From Salegentibacter sp. 24 (GTDB lineage Bacteria > Bacteroidota > Bacteroidia > Flavobacteriales > Flavobacteriaceae): DNA of 58,711 nt. Location: positions 1-58,711 of the forward strand of contig NZ_SNWE01000024.1 of NCBI RefSeq assembly GCF_004362395.1. Direction: 5' to 3'. Below the pieces are notes generated by a model. That model worked only from the letters and a program-made list of their open reading frames with translations. It was not told the origin of the DNA and did not search any database. This document shows, piece after piece, positions 18,166-26,607 of this stretch (positions are counted from its first letter, which is position 1; each line of letters starts with the position of its first letter). The translations under genes were made by a program, and so were the position numbers.

Positions 18166-18286
18166 CAACCCTTTTTGGCAAAGAATCGGAAATTCAAAAG
18201 GGATTGAAAATCAAACCATAAACATCTTCTGTGTTTTATTTGCTTAATTTTTCCGAAGAATACAGGATACAAATTTTTTATCAGCA

Positions 18287-20137
18287 ATGGCTGAAGACAA
18301 AAAAAATCAGGACCTTCAGGATGAAAATCTTGAAGTTCAACCAGTAGCTGGAATGGCTACTTCATCGCAACCTGCTCCTACCGAGCAACAGGAAAATCCT
18401 GAAAAATTTCTTGAAGAATTTAACTGGCACAATTATGAAGAGGGTATTGACCCAATTGATGATAAGAAGTTAGAAGAATTTGAGAAGCTGGTTGCAGAAA
18501 ATTTCGTAGACACTTTAAATGACGAAGTTGTAACAGGAAAGGTAATTAATCTTACCGACCGAGATGCAATTATAGACATTAATGCAAAAAGTGAAGGCGT
18601 TATTTCTCTTAACGAATTTCGTTACAATCCAGATCTAAAAGTTGGAGACGAAGTTGAGGTACTTATTGATGTTCGTGAAGATTCAACAGGACAATTAATT
18701 CTTTCTCACCGTAAGGCTCGGGTTATCCAGGCCTGGGATCGTGTAAACAAGGCTCATGATGAAAGTCTTATCGTTAACGGTTTTGTGAAATGCAGAACTA
18801 AAGGAGGTATGATCGTAGATGTATTTGGAATTGAAGCATTCTTGCCAGGTTCTCAAATTGACGTGAAGCCAATCCGAGATTATGATGCTTATGTAGGAAA
18901 AACGATGGAATTTAAAGTGGTTAAAATTAACCATGAATTTAAAAATGTTGTTGTTTCTCACAAAGCGCTTATCGAAGCTGATATCGAAGAACAGAAGAAA
19001 GAAATTATCGGTCAGCTTGAAAAAGGTCAGGTGCTTGAAGGTACTGTTAAAAACATTACTTCTTACGGAGTATTTGTTGATCTTGGAGGAGTTGATGGAC
19101 TTGTTCATATTACCGATCTTAGCTGGTCGCGTATCAACCATCCAAATGAGATCGTTGAACTTGATCAAAAGCTAAACGTAGTAATTCTTGATTTTGATGA
19201 AGCTAAAACAAGAATTCAACTTGGTCTTAAGCAATTAAGCAAACACCCATGGGAAGCTCTTGACGAGAATCTGAAGGTTGGAGACAAGGTAAAAGGTAAA
19301 GTGGTTGTAATCGCAGATTATGGTGCATTTATTGAAGTTGCCGATGGTGTTGAAGGACTCATCCATGTTTCTGAAATGTCCTGGAGTACGCACTTGCGTT
19401 CAGCTCAGGATTTCGTAAACGTTGGAGATGAGGTTGAAGCTCAAATTTTAACTTTGGACCGTGAAGACCGTAAAATGTCCCTTGGAATTAAGCAATTAAC
19501 TCCAGATCCATGGACAGATATTACTACTAAATATCCTGTTGGTTCTAAACACAAAGGGATTGTACGTAATTTCACCAACTTTGGTGTATTCGTAGAACTT
19601 GAAGAAGGAATCGACGGACTTATCTATATCTCTGATCTTTCCTGGACTAAGAAAATCAAGCACCCATCAGAATTTACTAATGTAGGTGATGAGCTTGAAG
19701 TTGTAGTTCTTGAATTAGACGTTGATGGTCGTAAATTAAGCCTTGGTCACAAGCAGGTTGAAGACAATCCTTGGGATAAGTACGAAACTGAGTTCGCTGT
19801 TGGTACTAAACACACCGCAGAGATCGCAGAGATCGTAGACAAAGGTGCTACTATAGACTTTAACGAAGATATCACTGCATTTGTTCCAACCAGACATCTT
19901 GAGAAAGAAGATGGTAACAAATTAACCAAAGGTGAATCGGCAGAGTTTCAGATCATTGAATTCAATAAAGAATTCAAGAGAGTAGTAGCTTCTCATATGG
20001 CTATTCACAAAGAAGAAGAACAGCAAATTGTTAAGCAAGCAGCCAAGAAAGCAGCTTCGCAAAACAACGACAAAACCACTATTGGTGATGTTAATGCCGA
20101 TCTTCAGGCTTTAAAGGATAAAATGGAAGGAAAATAA
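18287..20137 (+). CDS. rpsA: 30S ribosomal protein S1
   Basis: A 616-residue RNA-binding ribosomal protein that helps load mRNA on the 30S subunit. After an acidic Gln/Glu-rich N-terminus (1-80) come six S1/OB-fold repeats, recognisable by G-x-V-x-x-I-x-x-Y/F-G-x-F/I-V-x-L/V: GKVINLTDRDAIIDI, GFVKCRTKGGMIVDV, GTVKNITSYGVFVDLGG, GKVVVIADYGAFIEVADG, GIVRNFTNFGVFVELEEG and the degenerate AEIAEIVDKGATIDF. The N-terminal extension and C-terminal KQAAKKAASQ tail are typical of Bacteroidota. The long leader with a hairpin may serve autoregulation. Confidence 0.97.
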   Translation: MAEDKKNQDLQDENLEVQPVAGMATSSQPAPTEQQENPEKFLEEFNWHNYEEGIDPIDDKKLEEFEKLVAENFVDTLNDEVVTGKVINLTDRDAIIDINAKSEGVISLNEFRYNPDLKVGDEVEVLIDVREDSTGQLILSHRKARVIQAWDRVNKAHDESLIVNGFVKCRTKGGMIVDVFGIEAFLPGSQIDVKPIRDYDAYVGKTMEFKVVKINHEFKNVVVSHKALIEADIEEQKKEIIGQLEKGQVLEGTVKNITSYGVFVDLGGVDGLVHITDLSWSRINHPNEIVELDQKLNVVILDFDEAKTRIQLGLKQLSKHPWEALDENLKVGDKVKGKVVVIADYGAFIEVADGVEGLIHVSEMSWSTHLRSAQDFVNVGDEVEAQILTLDREDRKMSLGIKQLTPDPWTDITTKYPVGSKHKGIVRNFTNFGVFVELEEGIDGLIYISDLSWTKKIKHPSEFTNVGDELEVVVLELDVDGRKLSLGHKQVEDNPWDKYETEFAVGTKHTAEIAEIVDKGATIDFNEDITAFVPTRHLEKEDGNKLTKGESAEFQIIEFNKEFKRVVASHMAIHKEEEQQIVKQAAKKAASQNNDKTTIGDVNADLQALKDKMEGK

Positions 20138-20159
20138 ATTCCTGTATTATCATAAATAG

Positions 20160-20195
20160 AAACCTCCTTAGTTTATTTGCTAAGGAGGTTTTTTA
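20160..20195 (+). terminator. Intrinsic terminator after rpsA
   Basis: An 11-bp stem AACCTCCTTAG with CTAAGGAGGTT (20161-20171 with 20180-20190) followed by TTTTT. Confidence 0.88.
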
Positions 20196-20226
20196 TAAGA
20201 TTAAATTTAAAAAGCTTCAATGCTTT

Positions 20227-20694
20227 TTATTCCTGAATTTTTTTATAAAACAATCCCGGTCCATCGCAGGCCCACCAATTACTTAAAAGAAGATTTTCAT
20301 CATTTCTGTAATAAAGGTATTCTACCGGTCTATTATAGCAGCTTCCAATAATATTATTTACCTCCTCATAAGTTAGAACTAAAGATTTATCAGAAGGAGT
20401 TTCCATATCCTCTGTTATTCTAAACTGACCAGAAACAGTAAATGTATTCCCTTCTTCATCAATTCTTGTTTTAGTAAAGGTTCCATCTTCAGAAAAACTG
20501 TAGGTCTCCTGCCAGAACATTTCATCTCCAGTAGTTTCAGAACCCTGGAAACTACCAGTCATTTTTATAAGTTCCCATTGCTGTGGAAGCTCTTTTAAAA
20601 CCAGATCTAAATTTAGATGTTCTGGTTCTTTATTTTCCTCTTTACTGCAGGAGAGAAAACTTAATACAATAAGAATCGTAAAAAATGGTTTCAT
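20227..20694 (-). CDS. Lipocalin-like lipoprotein of unknown function
   Basis: A 155-residue lipoprotein (hydrophobic signal, lipobox LSFLSC, Cys at 16). The mature part has the look of a lipocalin-like barrel: QQWELIKMTGSF, FWQETYSFSEDGTFTKTR, FTVSGQFRI, SLVLTYEEV and LLLSNWWACDGPGLFYKK. Two Cys (in GSCYNRP and WACDGP) may form a disulfide. Such small 'lipocalin family' lipoproteins are frequent in flavobacteria and their ligands are unknown. It converges on rpsA. Confidence 0.75.
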   Translation of the reverse strand: MKPFFTILIVLSFLSCSKEENKEPEHLNLDLVLKELPQQWELIKMTGSFQGSETTGDEMFWQETYSFSEDGTFTKTRIDEEGNTFTVSGQFRITEDMETPSDKSLVLTYEEVNNIIGSCYNRPVEYLYYRNDENLLLSNWWACDGPGLFYKKIQE

Positions 20695-20760
20695 TTTATA
20701 TAGTTTAGTTCCCTTATAAGATGCAGGTTCTGCAGAAAGGTTGCGTTAGTCTTAAAAGAA

Positions 20761-21615
20761 TTATCCCCTCCATGTTCCAAATGCACCATTTTGGTAATCC
20801 TGGAAAGCCTGTTGAATTTCCTCCTGGCTGTTCATAACAAAAGGGCCCTGGGCAACAATAGGTTCATTAAAAGGTGCAGCGTGTCCCAACAGTATAACAC
20901 TTTCTTCTGTGGCCTCAATTTTTATTTTTCCTTCCTCCTTAGCGAATTCAACTAAATGATGCATTTTTGCTTCTTGGCCGTTTACATTTACTTTCCCCTT
21001 TACTACATAAAAGAAAATACTTCTTTCTTTAGGAATTTCTACAGAATATTTACCACCCTCAGTAAAATTCAGGGTAGCCATCTGGATATCGTTTAAAGGT
21101 ACAAAAGGACCTTTTGTATCCTCCCAGTAACCTGATACTACAGCGAGGTTTACCTTTCCCTGATCCAGGTTGAGCTGAGGGATATCTTCTTTTTGAAGGC
21201 CTTTATAATTTGGATCGGTCATTTTATGTTTTGCAGGAAGGTTTACCCAGAGCTGGAGAATTTCAAGTTCTCCACCATTTTTTTTGAATTCTTCCGAAGA
21301 AACTTCAGCGTGAATAAGTCCTTTTCCCGCGGTCATCCATTGTACCCCGCCAGCTCTGATCACACTTTCAAAACCCCCACTGTCTTTATGGGTTAAATCA
21401 CCTTTAAGAATAAATGTCACCGTTTCAAATCCACGGTGAGGGTGGGGGCCAAAGGGCAGACCATTATTATTTTTAGGGTACTCCTGATAGCCGTGATGAT
21501 TTAGAAATAAAAAGGGATCAATATGTGCTATGGAATTCGTGGGTAATGCGCGATAAGTAATAAGATCTGCGATAGGTGAGCTCACCGCTGTATGTATTTT
21601 TTTTATGCTTTTCAT
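20761..21615 (-). CDS. Pirin family protein
   Basis: A 284-residue bicupin. The metal-binding motif of the N-terminal cupin is intact: GPHPHRGFETVTF (two His), then WMTAGKGLIHAE (His and Glu). Bacterial pirins such as YhhW are quercetin 2,3-dioxygenase-like and may handle quinones or flavonoids; others act as transcription cofactors. The start is the ATG of MKSIKKIHTAV; an upstream TTG is possible. It lies 15 bases after an esterase gene and is likely co-transcribed, a combination that suggests handling of aromatic or quinoid electrophiles. Confidence 0.9.
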   Translation of the reverse strand: MKSIKKIHTAVSSPIADLITYRALPTNSIAHIDPFLFLNHHGYQEYPKNNNGLPFGPHPHRGFETVTFILKGDLTHKDSGGFESVIRAGGVQWMTAGKGLIHAEVSSEEFKKNGGELEILQLWVNLPAKHKMTDPNYKGLQKEDIPQLNLDQGKVNLAVVSGYWEDTKGPFVPLNDIQMATLNFTEGGKYSVEIPKERSIFFYVVKGKVNVNGQEAKMHHLVEFAKEEGKIKIEATEESVILLGHAAPFNEPIVAQGPFVMNSQEEIQQAFQDYQNGAFGTWRG

Positions 21616-21630
21616 AGAATCGATCAATAT

Positions 21631-22248
21631 TTAATTGAAAATAAATTCATTGGCAAGTTTTAGTTCATCTTGTGAAATGGTATGGGGCCTGTTTTTATAG
21701 ATTTTAACTTCTACCTTGGCGTTCATATCGCGCAATATTTCGACAGAATCTTCTACGCGCTTTACCGGTACGTGAGAATCGGGATCACCGGTTCCTATAA
21801 AAATTGGTGTGCCATTAAAATCACCAGCATAGTTTTCAGTATAAATCTTATCCCCAATTAGTCCCCCGGTAAAAGCGGCCACACCTCCAAATCTTTGGGC
21901 ATTTCGGCTAACGAATTCGAGTGTAAGGCAGGCACCTTGAGAAAATCCAGCGAAATAAATATTTTCGGAAACAATCCCAGTTTCTTTAATTTCTTCCAGT
22001 AATTCACTTAATATTTCCAAGGCAGAAGAATATTCCGGCTCATTCTCAGCAACTGGACCTAAAAAGGAATTTGGATACCAGGTGAAATCTGTAGCCTGTG
22101 GTGCTAAAACTGCAAAATCTGATGTATTTAATTGATTGGCCAGGGAAAGAAATTCCTTGGCACTACCACCCCGTCCATGGATGAGGATCAAAACTTTTTC
22201 GGCTTCCCTAAGTTCTTTTCCTGCGGTATATATCTCTTTTTTATGCAT
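21631..22248 (-). CDS. Phospholipase/carboxylesterase family hydrolase (MhqD-like)
   Basis: A 205-residue serine esterase of the abhydrolase_2 type. LILIHGRGGSAKEF forms the oxyanion loop, GFSQGACL the nucleophile elbow, GTGDPDSHVPVKRV the acid and NRPHTISQDE the His. Relatives include MhqD of Bacillus subtilis, part of the methylhydroquinone resistance system with the dioxygenase MhqO; a homologue of MhqO is encoded at 46944-47882 here. It is upstream of and close to pirin. Confidence 0.87.
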   Translation of the reverse strand: MHKKEIYTAGKELREAEKVLILIHGRGGSAKEFLSLANQLNTSDFAVLAPQATDFTWYPNSFLGPVAENEPEYSSALEILSELLEEIKETGIVSENIYFAGFSQGACLTLEFVSRNAQRFGGVAAFTGGLIGDKIYTENYAGDFNGTPIFIGTGDPDSHVPVKRVEDSVEILRDMNAKVEVKIYKNRPHTISQDELKLANEFIFN

Positions 22249-22282
22249 TGTAGTAATTTTAAATTAAGATACTAAATACCAA

Positions 22283-22310
22283 TAAAAAAGTCCCGATTTT
22301 CGGGACTTTT
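22283..22310 (-). terminator. Intrinsic terminator after the GIN lipoprotein gene
   Basis: A stem AAAAGTCCCG with CGGGACTTTT around an ATTTT loop; on the minus strand it runs into TTTTTTATT. It separates the GIN gene from the esterase-pirin pair. Confidence 0.8.
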
Positions 22311-22372
22311 AAGACAATTTTTATTTTTTTAACCCAGATCTTAAATGATCTTTCTAATATATTTCCAAGCTT

Positions 22373-23194
22373 TTATCCATCCTTTTTGGCTAGTACTGCA
22401 TTTTCTGAGAATTCTAATAAATCTATTTCAGGATTTCCATACAATTCTATTTCACTACGGTTTTTGGCGGTAAGGGTCAATTTTTCGAGTACTTCTATTT
22501 CGATCTTAGACTTGCCTTCGGCAATTACCACTGCGGTATTTGCTGTTAAATTTTCACCATCAAATTTGCTTGAATGCTCAGCCCGTAACTGTAAGTCGTC
22601 TACTTCTCCCTCAATACGTGCAGTAGCATCTTCATAAGTGTCAACTTTAAATTTGGGAGCGTTTACCAATGCCTCGATATCACTTGAACCATTCAGTTGA
22701 AAATAAGCATCATCTGCGGTTAAATTCAATTCTACTTTAGATTTACCTTCATTAAAAAGATCAAATTTGGTAGAAGTCACGGTTAGGTAAACCTCTGCAT
22801 CATCTGAGGTAGAGATTTTAAGCTCTTCAGAATATAGTTCTCCTTCGGCTTCAATTTCGGTATGGCCGGAAACATTGATTTTCTGAAGATTTTCTGGATA
22901 AGTAATTGTAATTTCCTGTGATTTGCTTCGCCCTATTTCTTTGGTTGGTTTAAGATATAGTACCCTGTCAACCACTTCACCTCTGATAAGGCTATGTAAG
23001 TTGTCATCAGCTTTTACTTCAATCATTCCGGTAGATCCTTTTTTGAGTTTCACCTCAAAATCTCCTGCGATCTCCAGGCTATGGAAATCTGGTAGCCGGT
23101 TTTTTTCGGTAGTAACATTTCCACTACCTTTTATTTTTTGAGCGCCACAGCTAATTAATGTTACAATACTGAAGAGGAATAGTACTTTTTTCAT
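22373..23194 (-). CDS. GIN domain lipoprotein (DUF2807)
   Basis: A 273-residue lipoprotein (lipobox LISC, Cys at 16). The mature part opens with the DUF2807 pattern KGSGNVTTEKNRLPDFHSLE IAGDF and continues as short beta-strand repeats (EITITYPENLQKINVSGHTE, LKISTSDDAEVYLTV, VELNLTADDAYFQLNGSSD). Compared with the GIN protein at 11699 the G-S-G-D repeats are more degenerate and the protein carries an acyl anchor. It sits downstream of the PspC operon but has its own promoter and terminator. Function unknown. Confidence 0.85.
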   Translation of the reverse strand: MKKVLFLFSIVTLISCGAQKIKGSGNVTTEKNRLPDFHSLEIAGDFEVKLKKGSTGMIEVKADDNLHSLIRGEVVDRVLYLKPTKEIGRSKSQEITITYPENLQKINVSGHTEIEAEGELYSEELKISTSDDAEVYLTVTSTKFDLFNEGKSKVELNLTADDAYFQLNGSSDIEALVNAPKFKVDTYEDATARIEGEVDDLQLRAEHSSKFDGENLTANTAVVIAEGKSKIEIEVLEKLTLTAKNRSEIELYGNPEIDLLEFSENAVLAKKDG

Positions 23195-23211
23195 AAAATT
23201 TGTGTTTAAAA

Positions 23212-23219
23212 CAAATATA
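23212..23219 (-). promoter_or_regulatory. -7 promoter element of the GIN lipoprotein gene (TATATTTG)
   Basis: An exact TAnnTTTG match on the minus strand, 17 bases upstream of the ATG. The -33 region falls inside the preceding terminator hairpin and has no TTG. Confidence 0.5.
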
Positions 23220-23221
23220 CT

Positions 23222-23247
23222 AAAAAGCCCCCGTAATGGAGGCTTTT
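23222..23247 (-). terminator. Intrinsic terminator after the PspC operon
   Basis: AAAAGCCTCC pairs with GGGGGCTTTT on the minus strand (one U-G pair), loop ATTAC, then a T run. It begins 10 bases after the small gene's stop codon. Confidence 0.75.
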
Positions 23248-23256
23248 AAGAGATGC

Positions 23257-23400
23257 TTAGCATTCGTAGAATGCTACAGGACATTTTTTGGTTAAGATTT
23301 GATGACACTCCATGTATTGCTTAACCAGTTCTTCATTTTCAACTACAGGTTCCCCTAAATTAAAGACCACCAGTAATATCTGCAGGATTAATTGTATCAT
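23257..23400 (-). CDS. 47-residue Cys-containing small protein at the end of the PspC operon
   Basis: A 48-codon frame whose ATG overlaps the TGA of the PspC gene by an ATGA junction, the usual sign of translational coupling, and which is followed directly by a terminator. The product begins with a hydrophobic helix (MIQLILQILLVVFNLGEP), continues with an amphipathic acidic part (VVENEELVKQYMECHQ) and ends KKCPVAFYEC, with three Cys in the last 17 residues. It has no family I recognise. The coupling and the terminator position argue that it is a real gene. Confidence 0.6.
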   Translation of the reverse strand: MIQLILQILLVVFNLGEPVVENEELVKQYMECHQILTKKCPVAFYEC

Positions 23401-25133
23401 AATTCCTCATTTTCTTTAATTTCTTCCTTATTATCAACCGGTTTTTTATCAACCGTTACTCCTTGACTATTAATTTGAATATTCACTTCTTCTTCCCCCG
23501 AGTTTATTCTAGCATTAAAATCGCCGTTTTCATTCCACTGATCTTCGCTTTGGGTGTTCAATTCTTCTGCCGGACAATCTTCGCATATTACTCCATCTTC
23601 AGTGATTTTTAAGAATTTTTCTTCCTGGCCATTGTTCAAAAGATCACCCCAATAATCAGCGTTCCTGTGAAAACTATGGGTATTGTTATCGGCAAACAGC
23701 GTAGTGCCTTCTGGTATATATAAAGTAATCATCACTTCCTGTTCGCGGTACTTATATTTTGTCGGTGAGGTAAAAAAGCTGTTTAGCAATAATTCATTCC
23801 CGCTGAAACTGCTATTGTATGCGATATGACTGGCTCGTTCTTTTGCCTCCAAGTAATCTTTACCATCGGCCGACTTTATTATTTCGAGTTTGGCCAGGGA
23901 ATCTTTAGTGGATTTTACAACTAATCGAACATCAGAGCTGTACAATATTTTAGCATCGTTTTCATCATATTTTATTTTGAAATCGGTACTTCTGTATATA
24001 CTGGAGGAGTAATTGGGGTTTGACAGCATACGCACGTAAAGCGTGTCATTACTAGAGATAGGCAGGGTCTCCGTTATAATCTGTTCTCCATCAAATGCCC
24101 GATGTGTAGCTTGTTGGACCGCGATGATACTAGCACCAACAAAAGCAAGAATCCAAAGGCCAAGTAGAACTAGTTTAGCGGGAGTTCCAATAGATTTCAA
24201 ACGACCAACCAGAATTTTTAATCCCAGTACAAACAGGAAGAAGAAAGGGATACCCGCAAGAAGAAAGGCCAGCAACCAAAGTAACCACAGGGGCGCGCCA
24301 CTGACAACCATTTCCACATAACTGCTCCAGGGAGCATCTATAATACCAAAAGTACCAACAGTAAAAACTCCTACGAACAGACATATCAAGACTGCACCAG
24401 CAAAAATTATTAAAGCAATTCCAATAAGTTTTACGAATACCTTTAGGATAAAAGCAAAAACATTGCCAATAGCAGTAGCGGCAGAGCTCGCACCGCTTTT
24501 TGCCTGGTTGCCGTATTTTTGGTAATCTACATCCTTTACCTTTCCGGAAACATTGTCAAAACCCTCCCGGATTTTTTTTTCAATATTACTAATGGTTACC
24601 TCTTCACCTCGCATGGCCAGTTTATCGGCTGTGGACTTGGCCTCTGGAACAAAGATCCAAAGCGCAATATAAATAAGGATAAAGGCACCACTTGAAAAAA
24701 TAGTAAGTAAGATCCAAAGTAAACGCACCCATATAAAATCTATACTTAAATAATGTCCAAGTCCGGAAGAAACTCCGCCTACGTAAGAATGTTCAGTGTC
24801 CCTGAATAACTGTTTTCCTGAAGATTTCGCGGTTTTAGTATAGACTGGTTCATCTTCAAAAATTTCTTCATCAACCATATAATCTTCGGGTTGCCCCATA
24901 ATGGCGATTACTTCTTCTACTTCTTTTATGCCGATAACCTGACGATCGTCCTTTTTCTTCTCATGGAACAATTCAGCAATACGAGCCTCAATATCTGCAA
25001 TGATTTCATCTTTTCCCTGGGTATTGGTAAAGGATCGTTTTATAGCATCCAGATAATGCTGCAGTTTGGCATATGCGTCTTCGTCTATATGAAAGAATAT
25101 ACCGGCAAGATTTATATTTACTGTCTTATTCAT
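23397..25133 (-). CDS. PspC domain-containing membrane protein
   Basis: A 578-residue protein. Residues 1-95 form a conserved N-terminal region (NKTVNINLAGIFFHIDEDAY, then a predicted helical part with IIADIEARIAELFHEK). The PspC domain lies at about 108-165 (LFRDTEHSYVGGVSSGLGHY, IYIALWIFVPEA). Further membrane helices are at roughly 225-345, and a large beta-rich C-terminal domain (350-560) follows. PspC domains belong to the phage-shock/membrane-stress response. It is in an operon with DUF4870 and PadR genes that overlap it, so membrane-stress control is the likely role. Confidence 0.88.
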   Translation of the reverse strand: MNKTVNINLAGIFFHIDEDAYAKLQHYLDAIKRSFTNTQGKDEIIADIEARIAELFHEKKKDDRQVIGIKEVEEVIAIMGQPEDYMVDEEIFEDEPVYTKTAKSSGKQLFRDTEHSYVGGVSSGLGHYLSIDFIWVRLLWILLTIFSSGAFILIYIALWIFVPEAKSTADKLAMRGEEVTISNIEKKIREGFDNVSGKVKDVDYQKYGNQAKSGASSAATAIGNVFAFILKVFVKLIGIALIIFAGAVLICLFVGVFTVGTFGIIDAPWSSYVEMVVSGAPLWLLWLLAFLLAGIPFFFLFVLGLKILVGRLKSIGTPAKLVLLGLWILAFVGASIIAVQQATHRAFDGEQIITETLPISSNDTLYVRMLSNPNYSSSIYRSTDFKIKYDENDAKILYSSDVRLVVKSTKDSLAKLEIIKSADGKDYLEAKERASHIAYNSSFSGNELLLNSFFTSPTKYKYREQEVMITLYIPEGTTLFADNNTHSFHRNADYWGDLLNNGQEEKFLKITEDGVICEDCPAEELNTQSEDQWNENGDFNARINSGEEEVNIQINSQGVTVDKKPVDNKEEIKENEEL

Positions 25134-25470
25134 GATTCTTATTTTTTTGATTGGTTACAACATTAACAGCGGTTTGAAGTTCGTTCCAAGTACCGGTAAG
25201 TTCCTTTAGAAAGAGTTTGCCGGTTTCGGTCAGGCCATAGTATTTTCGTGGTGGTCCGCTGCTGGACTCTTCCCAGCGATAATTGAGCAATCCTGCGTTT
25301 TTTAACCTGGTTAATAAAGGATAAATAGTGCCTTCAACCACAAGTAACTTTGCGTCTTTAAGGGTGTCCAGGATTTCGGCTACATACGCATCTTCGTCTT
25401 TTAATACCGAAAGAATACAGTACTCCAATACACCTTTACGCATTTGAGCCTTGGTGTTTTCTATCTTCAT
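25126..25470 (-). CDS. PadR family transcriptional regulator
   Basis: A 114-residue winged-helix repressor. The PadR signature is clear: KGVLEYCILSVLKDEDAYVA, then GTIYPLLTRLKNAGLLNYRW and PPRKYYGLTETGKLFL. There is no C-terminal Vir domain, so it belongs to the short PadR-s2 type. It overlaps the PspC gene by 8 bases and the upstream DUF4870 gene by 4, so it probably autoregulates this membrane-stress operon. Confidence 0.93.
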   Translation of the reverse strand: MKIENTKAQMRKGVLEYCILSVLKDEDAYVAEILDTLKDAKLLVVEGTIYPLLTRLKNAGLLNYRWEESSSGPPRKYYGLTETGKLFLKELTGTWNELQTAVNVVTNQKNKNHE

Positions 25471-26003
25471 AGCGTTTGATTTTGAGGTTTGTTAAACTGT
25501 TCATTTTTTGATTTTTGATGGTTATTATGATGATGATCTGAATCTTTCCCTATAAAGTTGATGCTTAAGGGAAAAGAATAGTTTTCGCCATTGCTGGCTT
25601 TAATACTTGCACTTATTACAGCAAAGATTTCCAGTAAAAACAATGCGGAAAGCAGGCTTGCAAATACGACAATCGTTATTACAATAGAGATTGCCTGACC
25701 CATCTGGTCAATATAAAATTGATCCGGTCCTATTACAAAGGGAAAATCTCCGTTTAATCTAACCGCCTGAAATATAATAATAGCCAGGGCTAAAACTACC
25801 AGAAAGATGGTGTAGAAAAAAAGGCTAATCTGAAAATTGATCGCTTTTCTACCGTGATCATCTATAAATGGTTTTTCCTTTTTTGTCAGCCATAAGATCA
25901 AAGGGAAAAAAAAATTCCCAAATGGAATAATGAATTTGCTGAAAACCGATAAATGTAAAATTGTGGCCAGTGTTTTTTCTTCTTTTGCTATCTTTGAGTT
26001 CAT
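25467..26003 (-). CDS. DUF4870 domain-containing membrane protein
   Basis: A 178-residue protein with three or four membrane helices. The DUF4870/Tic20-like pattern is present: LATILHLSVFSKFIIPFGNF, LWLTKKEKPFIDDHGRKAIN (the D-x-H-x-x-K/E-A-x-N motif), FQISLFFYTIFLVVLAL and a second helix pair. The C-terminus is His/Asn-rich (DSDHHHNNHQKS). It is the first gene of the PadR-PspC operon behind a good promoter. Role unknown. Confidence 0.88.
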   Translation of the reverse strand: MNSKIAKEEKTLATILHLSVFSKFIIPFGNFFFPLILWLTKKEKPFIDDHGRKAINFQISLFFYTIFLVVLALAIIIFQAVRLNGDFPFVIGPDQFYIDQMGQAISIVITIVVFASLLSALFLLEIFAVISASIKASNGENYSFPLSINFIGKDSDHHHNNHQKSKNEQFNKPQNQTL

Positions 26004-26022
26004 AACCTAATAATTTATATTA

Positions 26023-26054
26023 CAAATATATGTTTAAAAGAAGGTATTTTGCAA
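26023..26054 (-). promoter_or_regulatory. Promoter of the DUF4870-PadR-PspC operon (TTG-N21-TATATTTG)
   Basis: On the minus strand TTG (26054-26052), 21 bases, then TATATTTG (26030-26023), 19 bases before the ATG. This fits the Bacteroidota consensus. Confidence 0.65.
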
Positions 26055-26147
26055 AACATAGTACTAAAATTTAACATATATTTATGAATTTATAGCTAAA
26101 CAGTTATTGAATAATTTAAATACATTTAATAAAAACAAACTTTTTCC

Positions 26148-26600
26148 ATGACGTTAAATAAAAGCAAACTCAATAAATTTCTTATGCTAAAGCTGCCAAG
26201 CGCTTGGCTTTGCGGAGTTCGGGTAAGTGAATTTGAAGAGAATACCTGCAAGGTTACCGTTAAACATAAATGGATAAACCAAAATCCATTTAAGAGTATG
26301 TATTTTGCTGTGCAGGCAATGGCAGCAGAACTCAGTACTGGCGCTTTGTTAATGGGTAAAATTCAACAGTCTAATAGAAAGATTTCTATGCTGGTGGCTC
26401 AGAACCGGGCAAAGTTCACTAAAAAAGCCACTGGTAAAATCACCTTTTATTGTTATGAAGGACATTTAATAGAAGGTGCAATAAAACAAACATTAGCCAC
26501 TGGCGAGGGACAGACTTTCTGGATGAAATCTACCGGGTTAAACGATATCGGAGAACAGGTTGCTGTTTTTGAATTTGAATGGACTATAAAAGCAAAATAA
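26148..26600 (+). CDS. DUF4442 domain-containing protein (hotdog fold)
   Basis: A 150-residue protein of the DUF4442 family, a hotdog-fold group related to acyl-CoA thioesterases. Signs are the N-terminal [20 protein letters not shown], the [20 protein letters not shown] segment that carries the central helix, and the C-terminal [13 protein letters not shown] strand. A catalytic acid is not obvious, so activity is unproven. It is eight bases upstream of an AIM24-family gene. Confidence 0.85.
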   Translation: MTLNKSKLNKFLMLKLPSAWLCGVRVSEFEENTCKVTVKHKWINQNPFKSMYFAVQAMAAELSTGALLMGKIQQSNRKISMLVAQNRAKFTKKATGKITFYCYEGHLIEGAIKQTLATGEGQTFWMKSTGLNDIGEQVAVFEFEWTIKAK

Positions 26601-26607
26601 TAGGAAT

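Noticed and set aside
18695-19168. A 157-codon minus-strand frame inside rpsA
   Set aside because: Fully antisense to S1 repeats, with no homology or start signals.
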